A DNA stretch of 64,000 nucleotides, taken from the NCBI GenBank assembly GCA_003862155.1, contig QOUV01000004.1, positions 1-64,000 of the forward strand, read 5' to 3'. Both the position numbers and the translations under genes were made by a program. The DNA is from Lachnospiraceae bacterium. GTDB taxonomy: Bacteria; Bacillota; Clostridia; Lachnospirales; Lachnospiraceae. Numbering within the stretch: position 1 is the first letter of the stretch; each line of letters opens with the position of its first letter. Positions 17,978 through 25,608 of this stretch are shown piece after piece. The notes under the pieces were generated by a model. It saw nothing but the letters and a program-made list of their open reading frames with translations, had not been told where the DNA came from and did not search any database.

Positions 17978-18006
17978 ATTTTATATAGTCTCCACAAATT
18001 TGTCAA
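17978..18006 (-). promoter_or_regulatory. Promoter of the udp-bmpA-yjjI-yjjW-nup operon
   Basis: On the minus strand TTGACA (18001-18006) and TAAAAT (17978-17983) are 17 bases apart, about 100 bases before udp. A TATA-rich alternative overlaps the -10. The perfect palindrome at 18015-18029 begins nine bases upstream of the -35, a good place for an activator. Confidence 0.7.
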
Positions 18007-18014
18007 TAGTTTTT

Positions 18015-18029
18015 TGTGCATCTTGCACA
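18015..18029. promoter_or_regulatory. Palindromic operator TGTGCA-N3-TGCACA upstream of udp
   Basis: Perfect inverted repeat, TGTGCATCTTGCACA on the plus strand, with half-sites and spacing identical to 4193-4207. It is centred about 51 bases upstream of the predicted start point. Likely bound by a Crp/Fnr-type dimer; the gene at 6241-6972 is the obvious candidate. Confidence 0.55.
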
Positions 18030-18064
18030 GGACAATTGGCACTTTCTCACAAAGTTTCCCAAGT

Positions 18065-18093
18065 GGGACAGTAGGGACGGTTCTTTTTGTCCC
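18065..18093 (+). repeat. Dispersed 29-bp repeat copy
   Basis: Forward copy of the GGGACA...TGTCCC repeat, lying between the udp operator and the divergent Nudix gene promoter. Confidence 0.85.
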
Positions 18094-18116
18094 ACTGTGC
18101 ACAATCGTTTTTCTCC

Positions 18117-18145
18117 GTGACACTCCCCTCCAAATAGGTTATAAT
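18117..18145 (+). promoter_or_regulatory. Promoter of the Nudix gene
   Basis: GTGACA (18117-18122) and TATAAT (18140-18145) with a 17-base spacer, about 35 bases before the Nudix start. Confidence 0.65.
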
Positions 18146-18180
18146 ATCCCGGTAATCACGATCACGAAGACGAGGTTTTT

Positions 18181-18684
18181 ATGGAATTCTGGGATATCTA
18201 TGACAAAGATAAAAAACTGACCGGCCGCACCATGGTGCGAAACGACTGGAACATGGCCGACGGCGACTACCATCTGACCGTTCTCGGTGTCATCCAGCGT
18301 CCGGATGGAAAATATCTGATCACCAGGCGCGTTTCTACTAAGGAATGGGCTGCCGGCTCCTATGAAGTCAGTGGCGGCGGCGTCCGCGCCGGCGAGACTT
18401 CCGAAGAGGCTGTACAGCGTGAAGTAAAAGAAGAGACTGGCCTCGATATAAAAAATGCCGTCTCCGGCGGTTACGAGTTCACCTACAGGAGAGACAATCC
18501 CGAGGAGCGGAACAATTACTTTGTAGATGTATATAAATTTATAATGGATGTCAGGGAAGAGGATGTCCGCCTGCAGGTCGAAGAGACGGCCGGTTTCGAG
18601 TTCGTCGATTCTGACACAATAAAAGCCCTCGCGGCGCAGGGGAAATTCCTGCACTACGAGAGCATCAAACAGGTTCTTGATTGA
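18181..18684 (+). CDS. Nudix hydrolase
   Basis: 167-residue hydrolase of nucleoside diphosphates linked to another group. The Nudix box is complete: a Gly at the start of GVRAGETSEEAVQ, followed by REVKEETGL at about 79-87. The N-terminal EFWDIYDKDKKLTGRTMVR and the following region resemble IPP-isomerase-like or Idi/YfcD-type Nudix proteins, so the substrate is uncertain. The ribosome site GAGG is close to the ATG. It is convergent with the SPL-like gene, whose 3' end is three bases away. Confidence 0.88.
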   Translation: MEFWDIYDKDKKLTGRTMVRNDWNMADGDYHLTVLGVIQRPDGKYLITRRVSTKEWAAGSYEVSGGGVRAGETSEEAVQREVKEETGLDIKNAVSGGYEFTYRRDNPEERNNYFVDVYKFIMDVREEDVRLQVEETAGFEFVDSDTIKALAAQGKFLHYESIKQVLD

Positions 18685-18687
18685 TTT

Positions 18688-19683
18688 TTAACTAATAAAG
18701 ATTTTCCTTTCCGGGACCCCGGCATTCTTTAATTCTTTCATAAGAAAATTTATCATTTCTTCTTTTATCGCCTGCGGATAACCGGCATAGCCGCCCTCCG
18801 TAACAAACGGAAACTGCGCAGCCTCGCTGTCTGGCTCTGCCTCGCGCAGGCGTTTTAGATATTCTTTAGAAATCCTGAATGTCCCGATTCCGAAGTCACG
18901 GACTTTGCTAAGATCTACACATGTGGCAAGCTGCCCCACAAGCTCCGCGTAATCTTTCCGCCAGTTTTTCACATAGATCATCGGATCAATGCAGAGTCTC
19001 ACGGTCGCATTCTTTTCAATCGCAGAATTCGCGGCATTTACTCTCATCTCAAGAGGCGCCGTATGGTGCTCAAATTTCTCAATAATTTCCGTCGGCGAGA
19101 GCGTAAAAGCCATTATAAAATTTGAAGCAGTTGAAAAGTTCTCAAATGCCGGCGCGCCCTTCGTCCTGACTTCTATCTCACACTCGGGATGGTTCGAAGC
19201 AAATTCCTCCCAGAGCCGGCAGTAGCCGGTCAATTTCTCAAATGAGAACAGGTCCGTATCGAATGAGACCGACAGATACATTGTCTGCCGGCCACTGATC
19301 CCGGCAAGCTTTTGTTCTGCGGCCTCAAAAACGTCCTCTATATTTACAAAAATGACCAGATAGCCGCAGTCATACATCCCCTTCAAAAAGCAGTATTCGC
19401 AGTCATAGAGGCAGTTTTTCATCAGTGAAGTGTAGTAGAACTCGCGGCGCCCGTAGTCCTGGCACATCGGCGAGCCGCGGTAGATAAGCTCTCCCGATGC
19501 CTTAGCCAGGATAAGCGAGCGGTGTTCTATTTGAAAATGGATGTCCTGCTTTTTACGCCCGAAGAGCTCCATATACCTGTCTATATAAAAAATACCGTTT
19601 GAGCGGCATTTCTTCAGGATCTCCGCTGTGCGCGGATGATCTTTTATCTCTTTTTCTATATAAATATGATTAAACTGCCACAT
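18688..19683 (-). CDS. SPL-family radical SAM protein
   Basis: 331 residues resembling spore photoproduct lyase. The radical-SAM cluster motif is CLYDCEYCFLKG (CX3CX2C) at about 90-101, with the TRTKGAP-like strand (EVRTKGAP) and the downstream SPL-like barrel. In B. subtilis SplB a catalytic Cys (Cys141) lies in a Ser-Cys-Thr-Ser-Asp stretch; by hand the matching stretch here is LSVSFDTDLF, without Cys. Either the alignment is shifted or this is a paralogue with another job. The ATG overlaps the stop of the LacI gene (TAATG), so the two form one operon. No sporulation genes lie nearby. Confidence 0.75.
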   Translation of the reverse strand: MWQFNHIYIEKEIKDHPRTAEILKKCRSNGIFYIDRYMELFGRKKQDIHFQIEHRSLILAKASGELIYRGSPMCQDYGRREFYYTSLMKNCLYDCEYCFLKGMYDCGYLVIFVNIEDVFEAAEQKLAGISGRQTMYLSVSFDTDLFSFEKLTGYCRLWEEFASNHPECEIEVRTKGAPAFENFSTASNFIMAFTLSPTEIIEKFEHHTAPLEMRVNAANSAIEKNATVRLCIDPMIYVKNWRKDYAELVGQLATCVDLSKVRDFGIGTFRISKEYLKRLREAEPDSEAAQFPFVTEGGYAGYPQAIKEEMINFLMKELKNAGVPERKIFIS

Positions 19684-20675
19684 TATCTGGTACTCTCGCG
19701 AAGCCTGATCTCAAAACCTTCCATCGGAATATCTGAAACACCCACTCCATCTATCATTTTTATCAGAGTTTCCGCTGCTTTTCGCCCCAGACTCTGTCCA
19801 TCGTACCTCACCGCTGAAATCGCAGGAGCAGTCTGCTCCAGAACGGGTGAATCGTAGAAGCTTGCGACAGAGACCTGCCCGGGAATCAAAACATCTTTAG
19901 CTTTGCAGATTTTTAAAGTCCGTTCCGCGATATCATCGTCCATGCACAAAAGACAGTCTGCGCCTGCCGCAAGAGCTGTGGCAATGGCGTCCTCCAGGAC
20001 TTTTTTATCATGCATGTCCATGAAAAGTAGATCCTCATCTATCTCAAGACCATTCTCTCTTAAAGCTGAGTCAAATCCCTCAAGCCTCTGCGCCGTTACA
20101 AAATGCTCGCTCGAACCGCCGAAAAGCGCCGGCTTCTTTACGCCTCTCTTTATAAGTCTTTCGGTCATCTCCCGTGACCCGCCGACATTGTCGTTGTCAA
20201 TCGAAACGACTCCCTCTACCTGTGAGCTTCCGATCACAACACACGGGATATTGTTTTCCGTGAGGTATCCGATCCTTTTGTCGTCAATAAATGTGCGCGC
20301 AAGGATCACACCATCGGCCTTGCCATTACGCACGATCCTCTCGAGCTCATTGACCCGGTTGCCCCTCTCCGCGGTGATCAGAACATCGTAGCCATGTTCC
20401 TCGGTGCCGGAAATTATCCCGACCAGACACCTGTGAAAAAATGCCAGTGCCGTCGTTTCGTTATCATCCGGCGTTACAACAGCGATATTGTAGGTACGCC
20501 TCTGTGCCAGTCCTCTCGCCATGACGTTCGGCTTGTAGTCGTGCTCCGCGGCATATTTTCTGACTTTCTCCTTTGTCGCCTCGCTGATTCTTCCCTTTCC
20601 AGACAGCGCCCTCGAAACCGTCGTCTTTGAAATACCAAGTGCTTCAGCTATATCTTCTATCGTAATCGTGTGCAT
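19683..20675 (-). CDS. LacI-family transcriptional regulator
   Basis: 330-residue repressor: helix-turn-helix ITIEDIAEALGISKTTVSRA at the N-terminus, the hinge helix YKPNVMARGL, then a periplasmic-binding-like sensor domain. The start at 20675 has AGGAGAGG at ideal distance; an upstream GTG (20708) lacks support. It is divergent from cbiM across 194 bases and cotranscribed with the SPL-like gene. The target and inducer are unknown. It need not control the metal transporter. Confidence 0.9.
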   Translation of the reverse strand: MHTITIEDIAEALGISKTTVSRALSGKGRISEATKEKVRKYAAEHDYKPNVMARGLAQRRTYNIAVVTPDDNETTALAFFHRCLVGIISGTEEHGYDVLITAERGNRVNELERIVRNGKADGVILARTFIDDKRIGYLTENNIPCVVIGSSQVEGVVSIDNDNVGGSREMTERLIKRGVKKPALFGGSSEHFVTAQRLEGFDSALRENGLEIDEDLLFMDMHDKKVLEDAIATALAAGADCLLCMDDDIAERTLKICKAKDVLIPGQVSVASFYDSPVLEQTAPAISAVRYDGQSLGRKAAETLIKMIDGVGVSDIPMEGFEIRLRESTR

Positions 20676-20815
20676 TCTGTATTTCCTCTCCTTAAAATAT
20701 TTTCTCACTCAATGAAAATTAGCTCCCGTTTTTTCTGAACATTGTGTTCTCTTTGTACGTTTCCGAACATTTCACTCTATGTATTCTCTTTTATGCATTT
20801 ACATAGTACAATATC

Positions 20816-20824
20816 TGATATAAT
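20816..20824 (+). promoter_or_regulatory. Extended -10 promoter of cbiMQO
   Basis: TGATATAAT is an extended -10 element. A TTTACA 15 bases upstream (20798-20803) could be a weak -35. It lies about 45 bases before the cbiM start. No cobalamin riboswitch fits in the short leader. Confidence 0.55.
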
Positions 20825-20869
20825 TTTACAACGTAGTGAATGTAATATCAATTAATTAGGAGGCTAAAT

Positions 20870-21868
20870 ATGCACATTCCTGACAATTATCTGAGTCCGC
20901 AGACCTGCGCGGTCATGTTTGCGGCTGCAGCACCTGCATGGGTCATTTCCGTAAGGAAGGTAAAAAAGGAACTCCCTCCAGAAAAAGTTGCAATGATGGG
21001 TGTCGGAGCCGCCTTTTCATTTCTCGGCATGATGTTTAATGTCCCGCTTCCTGGAGGTACGACCGGTCACGCGGTTGGAGGAACGCTTATTGCGCTTTTG
21101 CTTGGACCATATGCGTCCTGTATTTCGGTGAGCATTGCCTTGTTGCTGCAGGCTCTGATCTTCGGAGACGGCGGTATCCTCTCGTTCGGCGCGAACTGTT
21201 TTAATATGGCGTTTGTCCTGCCTTTTGTAGGATATGCTATAGCTCATGCCATTTCTCCGAACTGGGGCAAAAACAAAAAACGGGACCTGATTGGCGCCGG
21301 CATCGGTTCCTACATAGGTATAAATGCCGCAGCTTTATGCGCCGCGATCGAGTTCGGCATCCAGACTATGCTGTTTAAAGATGCGTCCGGTAATGCGCTC
21401 TACTGCCCTTACGGCCTGAATGTCTCGATACCGGCTATGATGGCTGGCCACCTTACACTCTTCGGTCTTGCGGAGGTCGTTTTTACCGTTGCTGTCCTTG
21501 CTTTTGTCTGGAAAGCTGCTCCTGATTTTGACAATTCTACTGTCAAGGCAAAGACCGCTCTTCCTGTAAAGATCCTTCTCGGCGTCCTTATCTGCGCTGT
21601 TCCTGTTGGTCTCCTCGCTGAAGGCACTGCCTGGGGTGAGTGGGGCGCAGATGAAATTTCCGGAACCGGCGCTGGATACGTCCCTAAGGGAATTGCCCAC
21701 GGTATCAATTATCCGGCTCTGCTGCCTGACTATTCGTTCAGCGGACTGCCTGACTGGTTCGGATATATCCTCAGCGCAGTCGTTGGTGTCGCGCTCCTCG
21801 TGATAATTTTCAGAATTATTTCTTATATTGCTTCGAAAGGAAGCCGTTATGACAGAGCGGTTGCTTAA
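20870..21868 (+). CDS. cbiM: Cobalt/nickel ECF transporter substrate-binding subunit
   Basis: Membrane S-component of the cobalt/nickel energy-coupling-factor transporter, 332 residues. The N-terminal MHIPDNYLSP is the metal-binding start of CbiM/NikM, where the amino terminus and His2 bind the ion, so the start is fixed. The core has PLPGGTTGHAVGG and GDGGILSFGANCFNMAF. The extra C-terminal part with WGEWGADEI resembles the small CbiN/NikN partner fused on, which explains the absence of a separate cbiN. It overlaps cbiQ by 20 bases. Confidence 0.88.
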   Translation: MHIPDNYLSPQTCAVMFAAAAPAWVISVRKVKKELPPEKVAMMGVGAAFSFLGMMFNVPLPGGTTGHAVGGTLIALLLGPYASCISVSIALLLQALIFGDGGILSFGANCFNMAFVLPFVGYAIAHAISPNWGKNKKRDLIGAGIGSYIGINAAALCAAIEFGIQTMLFKDASGNALYCPYGLNVSIPAMMAGHLTLFGLAEVVFTVAVLAFVWKAAPDFDNSTVKAKTALPVKILLGVLICAVPVGLLAEGTAWGEWGADEISGTGAGYVPKGIAHGINYPALLPDYSFSGLPDWFGYILSAVVGVALLVIIFRIISYIASKGSRYDRAVA

Positions 21869-22586
21869 AGCGATCGCCGCTATCGTTGACAGTGATTCGA
21901 ATTCAGAAAAAAAGCCGTCACGGATGAGCCCCGCTTTGAGGCTCGCCGTGGCGGTCTTTGCTATTGTACTCTGCGCCTGCTCCCGAAACGCTGTCTTTGT
22001 GATAACGGTCCTCACTGTCGAATTGATCCGCATGGCCTTATTAAAGCCTGATCGTATGATCTATGTCCTGAAAAAGCTGGTCCTTCCGATCGTTTTCACC
22101 TTGTTGATAATGCTTCCAGCCGTTTTTTTCGGGCACAGATCGACAATGCTTACTGTCACGATGAAAGTTGCGGAATCCGTACTGATCCTCCTGCTTGTAA
22201 ATGAGGATTTAAGCTGGAAGGAGATCACCGGCGTTTTTTCCGAAATCCACCTGCCTTCGGTCATCACAATGACGCTCGACACTACGGTCCGTTTTCTGGT
22301 GCTCCTCGGGCGGCTCGCCGAGAGGATTCACGAAGCTTACCTGCTCCGCTCCCTCGGCCGCGCTGCTGACCGCAGAAAAATGTCCGCCGCCGGCGGAATC
22401 CTCGGGACTGTTTTCCTGAAGTCGTCTAAAATGTCTCAGGAATCATTTGAAGCTATGCAGTGCCGCGGCTACAACGGCGCCTACAGGCGCCTTTCCCGGC
22501 ACAGATTCTGCATCTGGGACGCCCTGTATCTCTGCGCAGTTCCAATGCTTGTCATTTTTTTCATAATCACTCAGAAGGCTATATGA
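21849..22586 (+). CDS. cbiQ: Cobalt/nickel ECF transporter T-component CbiQ
   Basis: Transmembrane coupling subunit, 245 residues, with about five hydrophobic helices and the cytoplasmic coupling motifs characteristic of EcfT/CbiQ (AYLLRSLGR and AMQCRGYNGAYR, containing Ala-Arg-Gly-like signatures). I chose the ATG at 21849, preceded by AAAGGAAG. The frame opens earlier only at a TTG. It overlaps cbiM by 20 bases and cbiO by four (ATGA). Confidence 0.87.
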   Translation: MTERLLKAIAAIVDSDSNSEKKPSRMSPALRLAVAVFAIVLCACSRNAVFVITVLTVELIRMALLKPDRMIYVLKKLVLPIVFTLLIMLPAVFFGHRSTMLTVTMKVAESVLILLLVNEDLSWKEITGVFSEIHLPSVITMTLDTTVRFLVLLGRLAERIHEAYLLRSLGRAADRRKMSAAGGILGTVFLKSSKMSQESFEAMQCRGYNGAYRRLSRHRFCIWDALYLCAVPMLVIFFIITQKAI

Positions 22587-23257
22587 ACACGATCGAATTA
22601 AAAAATGTCTCTTTCAACTACGATGACGGGACGCCTGCCCTGGAGGACATCAGTCTGTCGCTTGCCAGCGGCAGATGTTACGTCATCAAAGGTCCGAATG
22701 GCTGCGGAAAATCCTCGCTTTTCAGGATTCTAAACGGCCTGTCTTTCCCGACTAAGGGTGAGTATTTTTTCAAAGGTACTGCTGTCACGCCGAAATTTCT
22801 TCATGATAAGAAAAATGCTGCCATTTTTCATTCGAAGATCGGCTTCCTGTTTCAGGACACCGAGGTCATGCTTTTCACTGGCAGCGTCGAAGACGAGATC
22901 GCTTTCGGGCTCTATCAGCTCGGGCTTTCAGACGAGGAAGTGAAAAGCCGCACCGGGCACTACATCTCAGCGCTTTCTCTTGAAGCTCTGCGGCGCCGCG
23001 CTCCGTTCAGCTTGAGCGGCGGCGAAAAAAAGCGTGTCGCCCTCGCCTCGATCCTCGCTATGGAGCCCGAGGTCCTTATTATGGACGAGCCCTTAAGCGG
23101 GCTCGACGAAGACGGGCAGAGCTGGATCACAGACGCGCTTAAATCGTTAAAAAGTCCTGAACGGCTTTTGCTTATCGCCACGCACAACGACCAGCTCGTC
23201 AGGGAAATCTCTGATCAGACTATTCTTATGGACAAATTTCACCATATTGTAAACTAA
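22583..23257 (+). CDS. cbiO: Cobalt/nickel ECF transporter ATPase CbiO
   Basis: ATP-binding subunit powering the CbiMQO importer, 224 residues. Walker A is GPNGCGKSS, the signature is LSGGEKKRVALA, and Walker B is VLIMDEPLSGLD, followed by ATHNDQ with the switch His. Somewhat shorter than typical CbiO (about 270). The start overlaps the cbiQ stop as ATGA. An excellent hairpin follows the stop. A precorrin-2 C20-methyltransferase gene elsewhere in the window (51403-52083) fits a cobalt use in B12 synthesis. Confidence 0.9.
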   Translation: MNTIELKNVSFNYDDGTPALEDISLSLASGRCYVIKGPNGCGKSSLFRILNGLSFPTKGEYFFKGTAVTPKFLHDKKNAAIFHSKIGFLFQDTEVMLFTGSVEDEIAFGLYQLGLSDEEVKSRTGHYISALSLEALRRRAPFSLSGGEKKRVALASILAMEPEVLIMDEPLSGLDEDGQSWITDALKSLKSPERLLLIATHNDQLVREISDQTILMDKFHHIVN

Positions 23258-23284
23258 AAAAACTCCCTGGGAAATCCCAGAGAG
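23256..23284 (-). terminator. Intrinsic terminator between tRNA-Val and cbiO
   Basis: A ten-base stem (CTCCCTGGGA against TCCCAGAGAG, one mismatch) with a two-base loop. On the minus strand it is followed by a run of Ts, ending the tRNA transcript. It may also end cbiMQO in the other direction. Confidence 0.75.
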
Positions 23285-23297
23285 CTTTTCAATTAGT

Positions 23298-23369
23298 GGA
23301 ACGGATGGGGCTCGAACCCATGACAACCAGGTTGTGACCCTGGTGCTCTCCCAGCTGAGCTACCGTTCC
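23298..23369 (-). tRNA. tRNA-Val (CAC)
   Basis: A 72-base cloverleaf on the minus strand: 7-bp acceptor stem (GGAACGG/CCGTTCC), D-arm GCTC/GAGC, anticodon stem CCAGG/CCTGG with loop GTCACAA giving anticodon CAC (Val, codon GUG), and T-arm ATGGG-TTCGAGC-CCCAT. The 3' CCA is not encoded. It is followed at once by a terminator. Confidence 0.9.
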
Positions 23370-23504
23370 AAAAGCCGCCTGCTGCTGACACATCAGTACG
23401 TCTGCCTACGCTAAAGGAAAAAGCTGTTGTCAGCACGGGAGCCGCGCGTAACGACTCCTTACTCCTCGAACAGGTGACTAAATCATATAATAATACTTTT
23501 CTTT

Positions 23505-23879
23505 TTATTTTTCAATAACCGCGATAACTTCAATCTCGCAGAGCATTCCTGCCGGCAGGTCCTTGACTGCGACGCAGCTTCTGGAAGGCTTCGATATGAA
23601 ATATTTCTCATATATTCCATTGAAAGTCTTGAAATCGTCAATATCAGCGAGGAAACATGTCGTCTTCACAACATGCCCATAGTCGGTCCCCGCCTCCTTC
23701 AAGAGCTCTCCGATATTCTTACAAATCTGCTCAGTCTGGGCCTCGATGCCAGAGACAGGCTTCCCAACAGCCGGATCGATCCCGATCTGTCCCGAAAGAT
23801 AAACCGTATCACCCGCAACAATCCCCTGCGAATACGGCCCGATCGCCTGCGGCGCCTTGTCAGTGCTAATGTACTTCAT
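23505..23879 (-). CDS. ridA: RidA-family enamine/imine deaminase
   Basis: 124-residue Rid/YjgF protein that hydrolyses reactive 2-aminoacrylate and related enamines from PLP enzymes. Family motifs are APQAIGPYSQG, YLSGQIGIDP, and PSRSCVAVKDLPAG, which contains the catalytic Arg, followed by EIEVIAVI. The start at 23879 has AAGGAG upstream; the 16-codon upstream extension is unsupported. Between it and tRNA-Val are 135 bases holding an eight-base inverted repeat (TGCTGACA/TGTCAGCA) of unknown meaning. Confidence 0.93.
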   Translation of the reverse strand: MKYISTDKAPQAIGPYSQGIVAGDTVYLSGQIGIDPAVGKPVSGIEAQTEQICKNIGELLKEAGTDYGHVVKTTCFLADIDDFKTFNGIYEKYFISKPSRSCVAVKDLPAGMLCEIEVIAVIEK

Positions 23880-23945
23880 AGATTTTCTCCTTCCAAAACA
23901 AAATTTCCACAAACAGAATAGCACCATCCCCTTCCCCCGTCAACT

Positions 23946-23974
23946 GGGTCAGTAGGGACGGTTCTTTTTGTCCC
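23946..23974 (+). repeat. Dispersed 29-bp repeat copy
   Basis: Forward copy with one change at the start (GGGTCAGTAGGGACGG). It lies between the ridA start and the hsp20 3' end. Confidence 0.8.
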
Positions 23975-24112
23975 ATTTTTAGAATTTTCAGACTTTTTAT
24001 GTCCTGGTAAAAACACTGATAATTGGACAACCGGCGGACCACTCCATACGCAAAAAAAGCGGTGCCTTTCGGCACCGCCAAGGGTTTTCAGGTTATCAGC
24101 TGATATTCGAAA

Positions 24113-24571
24113 TCAGTGAACTTCAATCATGTGTGAAGTGTCTGATTCGATCTTCTTCTGATCCTTCTTTGGGAGCTCAAGTGTAAGAACACCGTTCTTG
24201 TAGCTGGCGTTGATATCCTTCTCGGTAACCTCGTCGCCTACATAGAAGCTTCTGCTCATAGCACCTTCGTATCTCTCTTTTCTCAGGTACTTCTTGTCTT
24301 TCTTGTCCTCTTTGTCAAGTTTCTTATCGGCGCTGATGGTAAGATAACCATCTTCTAGAGAAACCTTCACATCGTTCTTATCGAATCCTGGAAGGTCAAT
24401 GGCAACCTCATACTTGTCGCCGTTCTCTCTGACGTCTGTCTTCATCATGTTTCTGGCATGTCTGCCATAAAGGACTTTGTCAACATCAGGCATCTTCGGC
24501 ATCCTGAAATCAAACCAGTCGTCAAAGTCATCATCAAACAAATTCTCTCCAAAAATACTCGGCATCATCAT
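24113..24571 (-). CDS. hsp20: Small heat-shock protein Hsp20
   Basis: ATP-independent chaperone that holds unfolding proteins, 152 residues. The alpha-crystallin domain begins near residue 43 (KTDVRENGDKYEVAIDLPGF) and includes GYLTISADK and the conserved GVLTLELPK near the end. The short N-terminal arm is rich in Phe and Asp. The start at 24571 follows GGAGG. A CIRCE operator overlaps its promoter. A small open frame with its own ribosome site covers the leader and first codons. Confidence 0.94.
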   Translation of the reverse strand: MMMPSIFGENLFDDDFDDWFDFRMPKMPDVDKVLYGRHARNMMKTDVRENGDKYEVAIDLPGFDKNDVKVSLEDGYLTISADKKLDKEDKKDKKYLRKERYEGAMSRSFYVGDEVTEKDINASYKNGVLTLELPKKDQKKIESDTSHMIEVH

Positions 24572-24662
24572 ACGTCATTCCTCCAATCTGTACGGCACCT
24601 GCGAACTCTTCATCAGGCGCTGCCCAATATTTTTTGAAGCTCTTTGCTTCTCTCTTTCTCAT
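24534..24662 (-). CDS. Possible 42-residue leader ORF overlapping hsp20
   Basis: An ATG at 24662 with AAAGGTGAG just upstream opens a 42-codon frame that begins MRKREAKSFKKYWAAPDEE. It runs through the hsp20 leader and ends 38 bases inside hsp20 in another frame. The start lies about 10 bases after the predicted transcription start, so it would be the first ribosome site on the mRNA. I do not recognise the sequence. It could be a regulatory leader peptide, a real small protein, or chance. Confidence 0.35.
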   Translation of the reverse strand: MRKREAKSFKKYWAAPDEEFAGAVQIGGMTYDDAEYFWREFV

Positions 24663-24680
24663 CTCTCACCTTTCGATTAT

Positions 24681-24709
24681 GTTATACCACGTTTTGTTAG
24701 CACTGTCAA
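24681..24709 (-). promoter_or_regulatory. hsp20 promoter
   Basis: Minus-strand TTGACA (24704-24709) and TATAAC (24681-24686), 17 bases apart. The -35 lies inside the CIRCE element. Confidence 0.75.
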
Positions 24710-24723
24710 TAGGTGAGTGCTAA
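24697..24723. promoter_or_regulatory. CIRCE operator (HrcA site)
   Basis: TTAGCACTG-N9-GAGTGCTAA, which matches the CIRCE consensus (TTAGCACTC-N9-GAGTGCTAA) at 17 of 18 arm positions. The hsp20 -35 falls within its centre, so HrcA bound here would block RNA polymerase. Confidence 0.92.
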
Positions 24724-24786
24724 TTTTTGAAAAATCTTTTTGGGACAGCGTGATATGTACCCAGAATCCTGGACACATATTTATGA

Positions 24787-25608
24787 TCAAGCGGTACAAA
24801 TGGATGCTTCACGATATTGAACAGGAGGCATCCATTTTGTTTTTGCTTGAATTCGTTTATTGTTATAATAATCGATATATTCATCTATTGCAATTGAAAA
24901 AGACTTGAAGCTGCCAAAACTTTTCTCATTGCCATAATACATTTCATTTTTAAGTCGTCCAAAGAAAGTTTCCATTATACAATTATCATAGCAGTTTCCT
25001 TTTCTTGACATAGACTGAATAATTCCATGTTCCTTTAGTCTGGATATATATGTGGCATGCTGGTATTGCCATCCCTGATCAGAATGAAGAATCAGGCCAT
25101 TAAGAGATTTAAACTTGGCAAATGCCCTATCAAGCATGTTGTTTATCTGAGCCATGTTTGGACTGAGTGACAAATCGTAAGATATAATCTCATTTGTGTG
25201 CATATCCAATATTGGAGAAAGATAGCATTTGCCCCATGAAAATTTAAATTGTGTTACATCCGTAGTCCATTTTTCTAGTGGAGCTTTTGTACTGAAATCC
25301 CTGTTTATGATGTTATCAGCGACCTTACCCACTGTGCCTTTATAAGAATTGTATTTTTCTTTAGGGCGTTTGCCTATAAGTCCCTCTTCGTGCATAAGCC
25401 TCTGCACCTTCTTGTGATTGATTTTCATACCAAGGTTACGCAGTTCATGATAGATCCTACGGACACCATAGCGGCCTTTGTTGGCATCGAAGATCTTATT
25501 GATATCATTGACCAGGTCTTTATTTCTGACTGCTACAGCGTCATTCTTGCCTATTTCAAAGTAATACGTAGACCTTGACATACCCATTGATTTTAGCAGG
25601 AGTTTCAA
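24787..25608 (-). CDS. IS3-family transposase OrfB (DDE integrase)
   Basis: Catalytic part of the transposase, 273 residues from the first possible initiator (a TTG). The N-terminus has SMGMSRSTYYF, then HTH_21 (GRYGVRRIYHELRNLG). The integrase core has the DDE residues in WTTDVTQF, ILHSDQGWQYQ and NCYDNCIMETFFGRLKNE. OrfB-like sequence (LREKGYKLKLLLK) continues upstream of the TTG in this frame, so it is probably made as a fusion with OrfA by a -1 frameshift at an AAAAAG run or by coupling through the four-base overlap. It appears intact. Confidence 0.92.
   Translation of the reverse strand: MKLLLKSMGMSRSTYYFEIGKNDAVAVRNKDLVNDINKIFDANKGRYGVRRIYHELRNLGMKINHKKVQRLMHEEGLIGKRPKEKYNSYKGTVGKVADNIINRDFSTKAPLEKWTTDVTQFKFSWGKCYLSPILDMHTNEIISYDLSLSPNMAQINNMLDRAFAKFKSLNGLILHSDQGWQYQHATYISRLKEHGIIQSMSRKGNCYDNCIMETFFGRLKNEMYYGNEKSFGSFKSFSIAIDEYIDYYNNKRIQAKTKWMPPVQYREASICTA

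Noticed and set aside
17876-18000. Purine or other riboswitch before the nucleoside operon
   Set aside because: The leader of about 95 bases shows no conserved purine-aptamer core or terminator/antiterminator pair.
18688-19683. Evidence of sporulation from an SPL-like gene
   Set aside because: No other sporulation gene is in the window, and the lyase Cys seems absent, so the gene alone does not show that the organism forms spores.
20676-20869. Cobalamin riboswitch before cbiMQO
   Set aside because: The predicted leader is only about 45 bases, and no B12-box-like sequence is seen.
23370-23504. Small RNA gene between ridA and tRNA-Val
   Set aside because: An eight-base inverted repeat with a loop of about 40 bases is present, but there is no clear promoter and terminator pair to support a separate RNA.
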